Under the pieces are notes generated by a model. That model was given only the letters and a program-made list of their open reading frames with translations. It ran no database searches and had not been told where the DNA came from. The translations under genes were made by a program, and so were the position numbers. DNA of 64,000 nucleotides from Symsagittifera roscoffensis (lineage: Eukaryota; Xenacoelomorpha; Acoela; Convolutidae). The stretch lies in NCBI RefSeq assembly GCF_963678635.1, contig NC_087068.1, positions 9,926,027-9,990,026 of the forward strand. The letters run 5' to 3'. Positions 33,621-43,700 of the stretch are shown one piece after another. The stretch's first letter is position 1; the number at the start of each line of letters is the position of its first letter.

Positions 33621-35420
33621 TTAGTCGTCGGGGAAAAAACCGTGGGGGAAGATGTCGTGAATTAGTTCTGAAGTTGTGAGTAGTTTAGCTAGAATGCGGA
33701 TGATATTTTTAGTCTGAAGCAGTGGCCAAAGCAATTGAAGTGCCTTAATAGTGGTTAGTTCTTCAGTGCCTACTGCAAACTCATAAGGTGTGTTTTGGAT
33801 TAAGTTATATAATTTGTGGTTAAATTTAGTGTTGTGGATGAATTCTAAAATTGGGATTTCTATAGGTTGCAGGAACTCGTGCGGGATAAGGAAGGGTCGG
33901 GATTCTTCGGCGTTGAAGGTTTTGGTGATTGGGCAGAAAATGTACATTTGGGTTATGGGGTCATAATTACGAAGAATACCATGGAGGTTAGTGTCTTTAA
34001 TACAATATGTAAAATTTAGGAAATACGGTGAAGTGTATTTTGAATTGATGAATTGGAAACGATGGTGTGATTGTCTAGAGGGTGTGTGGAGGTCAAAGTG
34101 ATTTTGGATGAAACGATAGTAACTGTATGTATGTGTTTGTTTAGTGCGCAACATAATATCGTGTGAGCAGTGTAAATCTCTTTCGTGTGGTGCAAGGAAG
34201 TGAAAGGTTAGTGAAAAGATTTGGAAGCGTTCTTTAAAACTTTCGTATGCTTGTGTGTTTGTTAGTGCTTCTGAAATAATGTGATCAAACTTTCGGTCGA
34301 AGATGTTTAGTGTAAATACATATGGTGTCTTGATGAAAAATTTCTCGGTGATTTGTGGATTAGCGAAGCGATCGTCGTCTAAGAATTGATCTTGGTTAGC
34401 TCTAATGATGTTGTGATCGTAGTATTCTAGTGTATATTCATTAGCTCTAGGTGCAGTGTGTATTTTTAGTGATTTTTTATATCCAACGTAAGTAAACTGT
34501 CTAGCGGTTAGTGGTGTAGTTAGTTGATATAGCATGTCTTTGTTTCGGTCTATATCGATGGAAGTGCTGGATAAAGGTAAGCAAAGAGGGTTAGTGAAAT
34601 GATAGTATGAGGTCCAAGAGAGAGTGGGCATTAAAACGTATTCATCTACAAAGTTGCGTGTTTCGTTAGCGTCGTGAGGGGTGTTTAAGGTGTATTGTGG
34701 AAATGAGGGTAAAGTGATAGCTAAAAATTCTTTAGTGTTAGTATGCTGGGGGTGGTTGATGTATTCACGGGCTGTTCCTGGTTTTGCTGGGAAAGGATGG
34801 TTGGGGAATTTTCTTTTAAAAGTGCGGTAAGCTCTATTAGTGTTTAGTGAAGATATAGTGGATGTGGATGATGGTGTTAATGATTCAGTATAATTTGAAG
34901 AGGGTGTAGGGGGATTGGATGAATTTGTAGTGGAGGAGATTTGGTTTATGGTCGGGGTGTTAAGGTGGTAGGGTTGTTGTTGGAGGGTAATAAAATTATC
35001 TAGTTCTGGGGAGATTCGGGGGGTGTCTGGAGAATGAGATGATTGGTCAGAATGGTATGAGGAGTAGGTTGGGGTAACTTGGGAAGCATAAGAGGGTGTG
35101 GGAGTGATTGGGTCAGGGTTATTGGATAATATGGGTTGAAAAGGGGGTTGAGAAAAATTAGAAGGGTTATGAAAATTATTGGATGGAGATGGTTCTGAGT
35201 CGGCGAATTCATCGGGGGTTTCAATATTCGGGTTATTTAGCTGTGAAATGGAGTATAAAACTGAAATATGTGAGTTAGTGTCGGAATTCATGCCTGATGT
35301 TACATTGCTAGATGGAAAATCGGGTGGCGGAAAAGCAAAAAGTGGTATGATTGGGATTGGAGAGGTAAGATTGGTTGGATGGGAATTTGATCGGTGTAGT
35401 GATCCAAGTTGGCGGCTCAT
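33621..35420 (-). CDS. ORF5, 599-aa protein of unknown function downstream of envelope
   Basis: This is an open frame starting in a 4-base ATGA overlap with the end of the envelope frame (35417-35420), the pattern used in termination-reinitiation. Residues 1 to about 200 are rich in Ser, Thr, Pro and Asn and look disordered. A basic block, FKRKFPNHPF, follows, and residues about 230-599 look folded, with aromatic and charged residues mixed. I see no signal peptide or membrane segment, so it is probably cytosolic or nuclear. The C-terminus is conserved in the old element copies in both transporter introns (WPLLQTK, GFF.DD), which argues for selection on the protein. I do not recognise the family. 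A role in RNA export, regulation or assembly is conceivable but not shown. Confidence 0.8.
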   Translation of the reverse strand: MSRQLGSLHRSNSHPTNLTSPIPIIPLFAFPPPDFPSSNVTSGMNSDTNSHISVLYSISQLNNPNIETPDEFADSEPSPSNNFHNPSNFSQPPFQPILSNNPDPITPTPSYASQVTPTYSSYHSDQSSHSPDTPRISPELDNFITLQQQPYHLNTPTINQISSTTNSSNPPTPSSNYTESLTPSSTSTISSLNTNRAYRTFKRKFPNHPFPAKPGTAREYINHPQHTNTKEFLAITLPSFPQYTLNTPHDANETRNFVDEYVLMPTLSWTSYYHFTNPLCLPLSSTSIDIDRNKDMLYQLTTPLTARQFTYVGYKKSLKIHTAPRANEYTLEYYDHNIIRANQDQFLDDDRFANPQITEKFFIKTPYVFTLNIFDRKFDHIISEALTNTQAYESFKERFQIFSLTFHFLAPHERDLHCSHDIMLRTKQTHTYSYYRFIQNHFDLHTPSRQSHHRFQFINSKYTSPYFLNFTYCIKDTNLHGILRNYDPITQMYIFCPITKTFNAEESRPFLIPHEFLQPIEIPILEFIHNTKFNHKLYNLIQNTPYEFAVGTEELTTIKALQLLWPLLQTKNIIRILAKLLTTSELIHDIFPHGFFPDD

Positions 35421-38035
35421 CGTGGGCTAAAAAAATTATTATTTTGAGATTGAAAAGCGGTGGTATGGGGCTGTTCAATAATTTGTTCATAAGTATTATC
35501 ATCTTGTGATTGATGTGTCATTATATGTTGGATGGGACTTTGTGATGTGGTGAGTCGAAAATTTGGATTATGTGTGATTGCTAAATTTCGAAAATTTCGT
35601 GGGACTAGGGATAGTGGATGGTTATTTGGTAGGGGTGGTAATTGTGGTGCCGTTGGCTGTGTGTCGACATTGTTATGTTCTTCGTCGTATGTATTTTGTC
35701 GTGTTGTTATTTTTGTGTTATATTCTTTTATTTGTGCGTCTAAAAGAATTTTGTTTATAGATGTCGAAAAAATTCCAAAAAATCCTGCAAAGAGTATGCG
35801 TGCTACGCTTGCTTGTCTGTTTACTTGTGTGTGTATAGCACATGTATTGTAGATTCCTTTTAAGAGTGAGAAAAGAAATCCAATAAAGTTAAACATTGCG
35901 TATAAAATAGTCAATTTTTCTAAGATGTAGTAGGGCCATCCTAGAAAATCAAGGATTTCATTCTTGAGTGTAACAAAGCTAAAAATGTTGATTGGTGATA
36001 TATCTTGGGGACGGTATTTTTCGCCGTTTAGATATATATAATCTTTAATGTCTTTAAAATATCCGCTATAGTCTTGCGTGTAGATATCGGCAAATCCTGC
36101 GGTTTCTGCAAGTTTGCGTAAGTTTTGGTCTATTGATTGTCTTTGTATAGTGTCCATTTGTGTTAATAATTCTTGGAATTGTTGTGTTCTAATGTGATGT
36201 TGAATATCTGATTTTGAATAGATTCCTATTGATTGTAAATCTATATTTGGGTTTCGAGCAATAGCGCGAATGCTTTCTGGTGAAAATTTTTTGAGTGATT
36301 GCATTAATGTGGGATATGGAGTGAGAAGATAATATTTATTTTCATCAGGGTTTAGTTGTACTACATTGTGGCTGTTTTCTGATCCACATGGGACTGCGGT
36401 ATCCCAGAAATAGGTTCTTCGTGAAAGTGTATCCACGAAATGTACTTTATTCTTATAAAAGATAGGGATTCTTTTATAACATCGTTTATCTTCAAAAACG
36501 TATAGTGGTGATACTTTTTTGGTACAAGTATAAAACCATAAGATGTTTCCTTCATAGTCTAAAAAATTTGATCTATTTCCTGATAATAAGTATCCTGCGT
36601 AGGGTATTTTTAATACTGCTAGTGCAAGTGATTGTAATATTTGTGTTCGTTCTAATTCGCATAGTTGGTGTAGTGTTTCTAATTCGGAGAGTGACATTTC
36701 TTGAAAAATGCGGCTAATTGTATAGTCTAGTTTCATATCCAAATGAATATCATAGTGGATATTACCGAAATATGTAGTATTCATTAGTGATAATTCTTGT
36801 AAGCGTGTGCTTCTGGTGTCATAAGGTTTTAGATGTCCACCAGGTTGTCCGTTGCTTTTTTCAAAATTAACTGGTATATAGGATGTTCCTTCGTTTAGAG
36901 GATGACCTGTGGCATATGGGTCGATTTTTACTTTTCCAGTGGTCATGTCGAATCCTTTTTCGTATTCAACTAATATTTCAGAGTATTGTGTTCTGTGAAG
37001 TGGATTCCTGTATTTACATGCAAGTTCTGTTTCTTGATATATTTGAAAACGTGTCAATTTATTTTCTATATTGTCTATGTTTCTAAAATCGGAACTTAGT
37101 TTGCGTGATGGATGGACTTGTTCATATGGAATTGATTGTATAAAATATTTTTCGTGAAATTTTATCATACGAGCGTGTATTTTTGCTACTTGAAATGTTG
37201 TACATGTATCTTCGGGGAACCAAACAATTGTTGCTTGTGTTCTTGTTGTAGGGTCGCAATATCCTTGATCATTTTTACAAGGTAGTCGGATTCCTTGATA
37301 GATCATTGTATTATCAGATAAATCTCGTGTGAGTTGTATTTTTTCGAGTTGTATTTTCCAATCGAAAAACATTATTTCTTGGTATCCTTTATTTTTCGTG
37401 TCTGCTTTGCAGTTTGATGGGTTATTTATACCAATGTGTGGTATCCAATGTTTATCATGTAGGTCATAGGTTAATCGTCCGTGTGCGCCGTTATACGGGT
37501 ATTTTTCGTCTAGTTTTATATGTCCTTGGTGTCTTTCAAGTTGTGATTGGTGTACAGAGTCTGAAAAAACTTGAAAATTAACTAATTTTCTTTGGGAATT
37601 TTTATTTTGTGTGATGTTTAGTCTAAGTAATTCATTTTTACAATCGTCGGGATTGAGATGTAAAAGACGTTCTATATTACTTTGATAGAATGATTCATGG
37701 TCAAGTCGGTTTTTGTTGCCGTTGGAGACTTGCGAACAATGTACTTTCTTTTCGGAAAATGTCGCTGTGAATTTATAACCTGTAACTGTTGTTGCTCGGG
37801 CTTTTGAATAGAGTGTTGCTATTATATCTGTGGTTTCTATAGCTTGTGGTTCTGTTTCACATTGTGATACTTGATTTATTGCATATTTGTGTAGTGTTTT
37901 TTGTTCATTTTCTTCGCAATCGTAATGTGTTACTAATAAATCTTGTGGTCCTGTACGAGGGGAAGGGTTTATGTTTTGATTTGAGGTTACTAGAAAAAAG
38001 AGTTGGAGAAAAATTAATAATTTTAGAATATACAT
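35417..38035 (-). CDS. env: Envelope-like membrane glycoprotein, 872 aa
   Basis: This is a type I membrane protein layout. A hydrophobic signal (residues 2-18) opens the protein, and a Cys-containing ectodomain of about 670 residues with several N-x-S/T sites follows. A hydrophobic stretch around residues 690-730 (LGWPYYILEKLTIL to about FLFSLLKG) and a second one near 745-768 precede a Pro/Gln-rich tail. Conserved-looking blocks include LSGNRSNFLDYEG, CYKRIPIFYKNK and FVDTLSRRTY. These remind me of class III-type glycoproteins of chuvirus relatives that some arthropod retroelements have captured. That is a tentative recollection. An envelope is consistent with infectious (errantivirus-like) ancestry. 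The frame begins 13 bases before the preceding methionine-free frame ends, and it overlaps ORF5 by ATGA. Confidence 0.8.
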   Translation of the reverse strand: MYILKLLIFLQLFFLVTSNQNINPSPRTGPQDLLVTHYDCEENEQKTLHKYAINQVSQCETEPQAIETTDIIATLYSKARATTVTGYKFTATFSEKKVHCSQVSNGNKNRLDHESFYQSNIERLLHLNPDDCKNELLRLNITQNKNSQRKLVNFQVFSDSVHQSQLERHQGHIKLDEKYPYNGAHGRLTYDLHDKHWIPHIGINNPSNCKADTKNKGYQEIMFFDWKIQLEKIQLTRDLSDNTMIYQGIRLPCKNDQGYCDPTTRTQATIVWFPEDTCTTFQVAKIHARMIKFHEKYFIQSIPYEQVHPSRKLSSDFRNIDNIENKLTRFQIYQETELACKYRNPLHRTQYSEILVEYEKGFDMTTGKVKIDPYATGHPLNEGTSYIPVNFEKSNGQPGGHLKPYDTRSTRLQELSLMNTTYFGNIHYDIHLDMKLDYTISRIFQEMSLSELETLHQLCELERTQILQSLALAVLKIPYAGYLLSGNRSNFLDYEGNILWFYTCTKKVSPLYVFEDKRCYKRIPIFYKNKVHFVDTLSRRTYFWDTAVPCGSENSHNVVQLNPDENKYYLLTPYPTLMQSLKKFSPESIRAIARNPNIDLQSIGIYSKSDIQHHIRTQQFQELLTQMDTIQRQSIDQNLRKLAETAGFADIYTQDYSGYFKDIKDYIYLNGEKYRPQDISPINIFSFVTLKNEILDFLGWPYYILEKLTILYAMFNFIGFLFSLLKGIYNTCAIHTQVNRQASVARILFAGFFGIFSTSINKILLDAQIKEYNTKITTRQNTYDEEHNNVDTQPTAPQLPPLPNNHPLSLVPRNFRNLAITHNPNFRLTTSQSPIQHIMTHQSQDDNTYEQIIEQPHTTAFQSQNNNFFSPR

Positions 38036-39159
38036 GTGTATGATAATCCTGAGTATGGATTGTAAAATGTAATGTAACCAATTGTGTTTTTGGTGTATCT
38101 GTCGTATTTATATATTACTTCAGTAGTTATAAACGGTGGTGGTAGTGATTGAGCTGTTATGTTAGGTGGATTTAATGGGTAGGGATGTTGTGTAATATTG
38201 TTTAATTTAACTGTGATTTCAAACTTTAATTGTAAACTGTTTTGTTGGAGTATTTGAATATTGTGATCACGGATATCGTTGTGAATATCTTGGCGATATT
38301 GTAATCTATTAAGTGCCCAGTTATGAAGGCGGTTACTTTCTTGATGTTGTCCAAATAATGGTGGAGGTGCTGTAAATGTATTCCAATCTAATCTTAAAGG
38401 AATATTTATTGATGATTGTTCTCGATATCTGGCGTCGAGATTATTTGGAAAATTTAAGTTAAAGGGTAGTGGTGAAAATTGGCTTATTGATGGTGTTGAT
38501 GGTAGTGATAATGTTTCTGGTAGTGATGAGGATGTTGTTGTATCCGTAGAAATATCTATGGGGTCATTGACTAAATTTGGTTCACCTTGTGTGAATGAAT
38601 GTGTAGTCCAATATGGCAGTCGTGATGTTTGGTTTGTGGGGTTAAAGGGATTTTCACGTATTTGTTCAGATGTTGGTGTTGAACCTAAGTAATCTGATGG
38701 TAAGCTTGAGGTGCTACGTTGTGAAAAAAGTGTAGGAGTTTCTGGTGTGATACCAGTGGTGTTTTCTGGAGTGGTTTGTGATGGGGATTGAGGTATATCA
38801 AAATGAACTCGGGGAGTTTGAAAATTTCTATTTCGTCGAGGATGTATAATTTGTCTATTTATTTCTGTTGTGTTTTGGTTTTGACTAAGGTTTCGTATTC
38901 TACTTAGTTCTTGTGGTAGTGTTGGGTAAAGATTATATGTTGGTTCACTTAGAGATGCTTGTCGTTGAACTGGTTCTAGTGGTTCAGATAAACGAGCGTG
39001 CCGTTCTTCAAAAGTGTATGGATTGTCTTGAAAAGAAATTCGTGTAGATGTTTGGGGATTTTGAGTAGTTGAAGGTGGTGTTGGATTATCTTGGGATGAT
39101 GTCGGTGAAGACTGATTTCGTGACTGTTGGGTAGCAATTTTTGATGGATTTTTGAATTT
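38023..39159 (-). CDS. 378-codon open frame without methionine, upstream of env
   Basis: Read on the minus strand, this frame is open from just after a stop at 39160-39162 to a stop at 38023-38025, and I find no in-frame ATG anywhere. The peptide is rich in Pro, Ser, Thr, Gln and Asn in its first two thirds. It then becomes more ordered (LRLDWNTFTAPPPLFGQH and a likely amphipathic helix, NRLHNWALNRLQYRQDI). It ends inside the first codons of env in another frame. Such length without a start suggests a spliced exon: a CCCAACAG acceptor ends at 39124 (sense direction). Non-AUG initiation is an alternative. The function is unknown. Confidence 0.6.
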   Translation of the reverse strand, partial: KFKNPSKIATQQSRNQSSPTSSQDNPTPPSTTQNPQTSTRISFQDNPYTFEERHARLSEPLEPVQRQASLSEPTYNLYPTLPQELSRIRNLSQNQNTTEINRQIIHPRRNRNFQTPRVHFDIPQSPSQTTPENTTGITPETPTLFSQRSTSSLPSDYLGSTPTSEQIRENPFNPTNQTSRLPYWTTHSFTQGEPNLVNDPIDISTDTTTSSSLPETLSLPSTPSISQFSPLPFNLNFPNNLDARYREQSSINIPLRLDWNTFTAPPPLFGQHQESNRLHNWALNRLQYRQDIHNDIRDHNIQILQQNSLQLKFEITVKLNNITQHPYPLNPPNITAQSLPPPFITTEVIYKYDRYTKNTIGYITFYNPYSGLSYTCIF

Positions 39160-39164
39160 TTATT

Positions 39165-39353
39165 TTAGTGGGAAGGTTTATGTTTATTATAATATTCTTC
39201 CAAAAAAATAATTAGAAAAATTGTTGCTAGGGCAAATGTGATGATTGCTTTCTTTATACATTTACATATTGTCAAAATGAGGGATGATAAAAATGTTATG
39301 AAAATTACAAACAATAAAAAAATATCAGTTCTACTGAAAATTGTTCGTATCAT
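39165..39353 (-). CDS. Small membrane protein ORF, 62 aa
   Basis: It has two hydrophobic stretches (about residues 11-29 and 36-50) with a KCIKK turn and a polar, basic C-terminus. It begins in an ATGA overlap with the stop of the 76-aa frame (39350-39353). Its size and topology resemble virus-encoded small membrane proteins, but no homology is recognised. The tight coupling to its neighbour argues against chance. Confidence 0.5.
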   Translation of the reverse strand: MIRTIFSRTDIFLLFVIFITFLSSLILTICKCIKKAIITFALATIFLIIFLEEYYNKHKPSH

Positions 39354-39580
39354 TTAGACAAGTTGTTAAAATCGTACCTGTGGATATATTCAAGGGTTTT
39401 GGAAAGTTGGAGGAATAGTTCGAGTATTGTGTAGAAAATTAAAAAAATGTTACAAAAAATGATTAGGATTATTAGAAAAGATTCAAGTATATCAAAAAGA
39501 AATATTATAAAGGCTTCAAGTATTGAAAAAAAATGTTTAAAATTTATAAGTATTTGAGCAACTGTTTGAGAGAAGAGCAT
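39350..39580 (-). CDS. Small membrane protein ORF, 76 aa
   Basis: It is very hydrophobic between residues about 20 and 58, followed by a polar end. The ATG at 39580 directly follows a TAA (39581-39583) that closes a methionine-free frame of about 50 codons. The frame ends in the ATGA overlap with the 62-aa ORF. Function and family are unknown. It could be a viroporin-like or accessory membrane protein. Confidence 0.5.
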   Translation of the reverse strand: MLFSQTVAQILINFKHFFSILEAFIIFLFDILESFLIILIIFCNIFLIFYTILELFLQLSKTLEYIHRYDFNNLSK

Positions 39581-39583
39581 TTA

Positions 39584-40180
39584 AGAAATGATCTCTTGGT
39601 CGAATATTTTTTGCTGTTTGAGGCGATTTTCTAGTGTGGTCGAATTATTTATTAGTTTTTTGACAAGTGGGTTGAGTTTTGTAAAAAATTGTTGGGGGCA
39701 ATTTTCATGGTGACTGGGAGGTCGTCTTTTTCTTTATTTTTGTTTGTCAAATGATCCGGGGTATGGTGAGATTTTTATACTTTAGGCTAATTAAAATCTT
39801 CATTTTGTTACTTTAGGCTAAGTTATCAAATTTGTTTTGGGGGTATTCGTGGTCTGAGTTGGGGAAATATTGTTGATCTTTGGGTTATTAGATAAGGGAG
39901 GGGTACGGTATTATGGTGATATTTATTTTAACTGTCAAGTTGGAGTGGTTTGCTTATTTTTGACCTGGAGGTTGTAAAGTTATAGTTAGAGATGTGCCTG
40001 GAGTTCTAGATTATTCGTCTAATTGATCTTAGTTTGAGTTAGAGAAAGTGGCGGATTGGATGAATCCTATTGGTCTATTTTGAATTAGAATTATTGCGTA
40101 CTTGTGAGCATGGTATTTTGAAAAATTGAAATGAAAAATGTTACGTAGGTTTCAAGATTGTGAAGTATAAAATCTTAAAA
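39584..40180 (-). other. Region between integrase and small membrane ORFs
   Basis: No methionine-started gene is seen. A frame of about 50 codons without ATG is open from 39733 down to 39581 (read leftwards). The rest is AT-rich with short repeated phrases such as ACTTTAGGCTAA near 39780 and 39815. Confidence 0.5.
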
Positions 40181-40783
40181 TTACTTTTTAAATTCTACTT
40201 TCTTTAATATTTTAGATTGGGGGATGAACATTTTGTAATTTTTACGTGGTTGATTTCGGAGTCTTGTTGTTTTTCTATGTTCTGATTTGTCTATTTCTTC
40301 TTGGGGTATTATTTGTTCGGTCATTTTTCTATTTTTTCTTTGTTTTGGAGATTCTTTATGGTTTTGTGTATTGATTTTGGTTGCGGTTGGTTTTGTGTTT
40401 TGATTTTCGGTGGGGTTATCATTTTGTTCTGTGTTTTTCAGATGTGGTTCATTTTGAATGATTTTTAATCCTGTGAAAGAATATAATTGGGTTAATTCGC
40501 GGAGTGCGTATTCTTTTGGGTAATAAGGTAATAGGTTGTTTCGATGTTGAACGATTTCTTTTTTGTTTGAGTCGGTAATTTTATATGTGACATCAGTGGG
40601 TTTTGCAATTATTTGGTAGGGTCCTTTTCGGAGGGGTTGTAATTTTTTAGAAATTCCTTTTTGAGTATTAAAATTAGGTATTAAAACAAATGTTCCAATT
40701 TTTAAATCGGAGGCTGGTGTAAAACGTGAATTGATTTGTTCATTGATGTTTTGTCTTTGTAATAACTTTTTCGTTATTTTTTG
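40181..40783 (-). CDS. Integrase C-terminal tail in shifted frame
   Basis: About 200 codons continue the integrase in a different frame from the main Gag-Pol ORF. They contain the GPY/F-type module (FVLIPNFNTQKG and LRKGPYQIIAKP) and then a Lys-, Thr- and Gln-rich tail ending at a stop at 40181. The switch occurs at a run of six A just before the stop at 40774. It is most simply a one-base loss by mutation or sequencing error. I see no standard slippery heptamer in the right phase. Confidence 0.75.
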   Translation of the reverse strand, partial: QKITKKLLQRQNINEQINSRFTPASDLKIGTFVLIPNFNTQKGISKKLQPLRKGPYQIIAKPTDVTYKITDSNKKEIVQHRNNLLPYYPKEYALRELTQLYSFTGLKIIQNEPHLKNTEQNDNPTENQNTKPTATKINTQNHKESPKQRKNRKMTEQIIPQEEIDKSEHRKTTRLRNQPRKNYKMFIPQSKILKKVEFKK

Positions 40784-43700
40784 ATAAATTTCTTATCTCT
40801 ATTTAAAATCCATTCGGTGTGTGTACCGGAGGCTAATTTAAGAATTTGTGGGTGATGAAAATGATCTTCATCGTGCGTATGTAATGGGAGGTTATAACAA
40901 ATTGAGTCTTTATTTGGTTGACAATAACCTTGTGCGTTTTTATGAGAGTTTGCTGTAAACATTATTGGTTTGCGTGGCTTTTGGTTGAAAACCATTTCAT
41001 ATGGTGACATTCCTAAAGTTGTCGTGATTTGTGAGTTATATGCTAAGGGAAATAATTTTACATCTGCTGACCATTCGGTATATTTTGTATCATTTCCGTT
41101 GATGATACAGCTAAGATATTCTTGTAGTGAACGGTTCATACCTTCGACTAAGCCGTTTGTCCAAGGTGCATGAGATGTACGTGGTTTGTGTTTAATGTTG
41201 TATAAATGACATAGTGTTATAATTTCATTATTTATGAATTCTGTACCGTTGTCTGTAACTAAAATTTCTGGTAGTCCGAATTTTGCTATCCAGTGTTCAT
41301 AGAGTGTTGTGTAAGCATAATAAGCGTTACAATGTGGTACTGGGTTAAGTGCTACATAATGTGTAAATGCGTCAACAATTACCATAATGTAGGAGTTTCC
41401 TTCTGATGAGGGTGAAATTGGTCCTTTAGTATCAAATGAGATACGGTGATTAAAGTACAAACTTTGTCCTTTAAAATCTTGTTTTTGTGCTATTTGTTTT
41501 TGATTTGGGTAAGGTTTATTCAGTTGACATACTATACAATCATTGCATAGTACTTTTATCCAAATTGGTGCATTTGGAAAGTAAAAATTTTGTATAAAAT
41601 TTGAATATGTTTTTTCTGATCCAGAGTGTCCTTTAATATTTTGTGTATGTGAAATATTAAAAGCGATGAGAATCATACTTATAGGGAGGCAGGGGACTAT
41701 GGATTCGTTTAAGTTGTATTCTAAAAGGTCTGTAGTTTCATTAATTGTTGTGTAATTAAATTTGCGAAAGTATCGGAGGAGTGTTTTGTTTCCTAGAATG
41801 GTTGAATCTGCTTTGATAGGTTTAGTTTTATATTTGTGCCATGATTTCAGTTGTCTAATTATCGGGTCAAGATTTTGATATTGTTTCAGTGTTGAAATTG
41901 TAATCGTATCTGTTGGGGGGAGAAAAATGTTTTCGATTTCTAATTTAGATAAGGGTATTGTATCAAGTGGGTCGTGAAGGTCAAAAACTTGATTTATTGT
42001 GTATTTTGAATCATTTGTTTGTGGTCCTGATAAATTTATTTTATCAGTTAAATCTTCTTTTTCAATTAGTGGAAAATGGTCTTTTTTAGGCGGGTGTTGT
42101 TTTGTTCGTTTTTGTTGGGTGTTACTTTTTATCCATTGGGAATATGGGATTGGTTTGAAGGTTGATGTTCCAAGTAAATCAACTTCATAATGATTATTTT
42201 GACAATCTAAATAAAGTGGAAAATGTTGTAAATTATTTATTTGTGATTGTTCAATATCAGTTTTAACTGCATATTTGCATTCTAATCGGGGTGATGTTTC
42301 GTTTTCTGCAAGGTAGAATTTTATATTTTTGGGTATTTCAACTGTTGTTTTTCGTGTAAGTAATTCAGGTGGTGTATTTCGACTTAAGGTGTCTGGTAAT
42401 GCAAGATTTTTTCCTGCAGTCCAAACTATATGTAAGTTTGGAAACTTCATTAGAATTAGTTGAAATCTGTAAACTCGGTGGTTTGGGTTAGATTTCTGTG
42501 TGAAAAGAAAAATGATTGGTTTGTGGTCTGTGAATAAAACTGTTGGATGTTTCGATCCAAGTATCAGAAATTCATATTCTGTCAGTGTATATATTATGGC
42601 TGTACATTCTCTCATTAGAGTTGAGAGTCGTAGCTCTGCTTGAGTGAATAATCGGGAATTTGCTGATATCAGGTTCATTTTATTTGTACCATTATGTGAT
42701 TGTAATAGTGCTGCGCCGATGCCAAAGTTCGAAGCATCGCACATTGCATAAAATGGTTGATCAGGGTCTGGAATTGTGTTTGAAATTTGTTCAGTTAAGA
42801 GTTTCTTTATTTCTTCGAATCGTGCTTGATGTTCTGTATTCCATTCAAAATTATTTTGTTGTCTAAGGATGTTGTAAAATGGTCGTAGATATAATTGCAT
42901 TTTATAAACATATTTACTTAAAAAGTTTAACATTCCAAGGAATTCTTGGATTTTCTTTTTATTTGTTGGTGGTTGGAGTTTTTGAATAGCGTCAATGCGT
43001 GATTTCAGTGGAGTGATTGTTTTTCTTTCGATGTTATGTCCTAAGAATTTAACTCTTGTCAAAAAGAAGTGTGATTTATCGGGGGCGGCCTTCAGATTTT
43101 CGTTCTGAAGTATTTGGTGGTATTTTTCTAAAACATTGAACATTTCGTCTTTTGTTTGTGATTGCATAAAAACATCGTCTAGATAGGTGATTGCGTTTTT
43201 CTTGAGTATTAGTGGTCTAAAAATTTTGCTCATAAAAGCTGAAAATGCTGCTGGTCCTATGGATATTCCATAGAATAAGCGGTTAAATTCATATTGTTGG
43301 TTTCCGATAACAAATTGTGTTAAACGTCGTGATTGTTCATCTAGTGGCATTTGATTGTATGCACTATTCATATCGGCGGTTGTAAAGTATTTGCCGTTTA
43401 TTTTTGTTAAAATAACTTGTATTGGTTCAATGGGCCAATTACATTTTGATTCATCTATGAGTGAATTGAGGTATCTAGCATCGAGAACGATTTTTAATGA
43501 TTCTCCTTTAGCTAGAATGATAACGGGGTTGATGAATGTGTTGCCTTTTGGTTGTTCTTCTTTATTAACTGGTGATATAATATTGTACTGTTCTAAAATA
43601 TCGAGTAATCTGTTTACTTTATCATGTAAGTGAATTGGTACTTTACTTGCTCTCTGTTTTTTGAAAACTGCGTCTGGTTTTAATGGGAGATGTAGTGATG

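Noticed and set aside
35179..35430. Plus-strand frames opposite ORF5 and env
   Set aside because: They are antisense to supported genes and lack any independent evidence.
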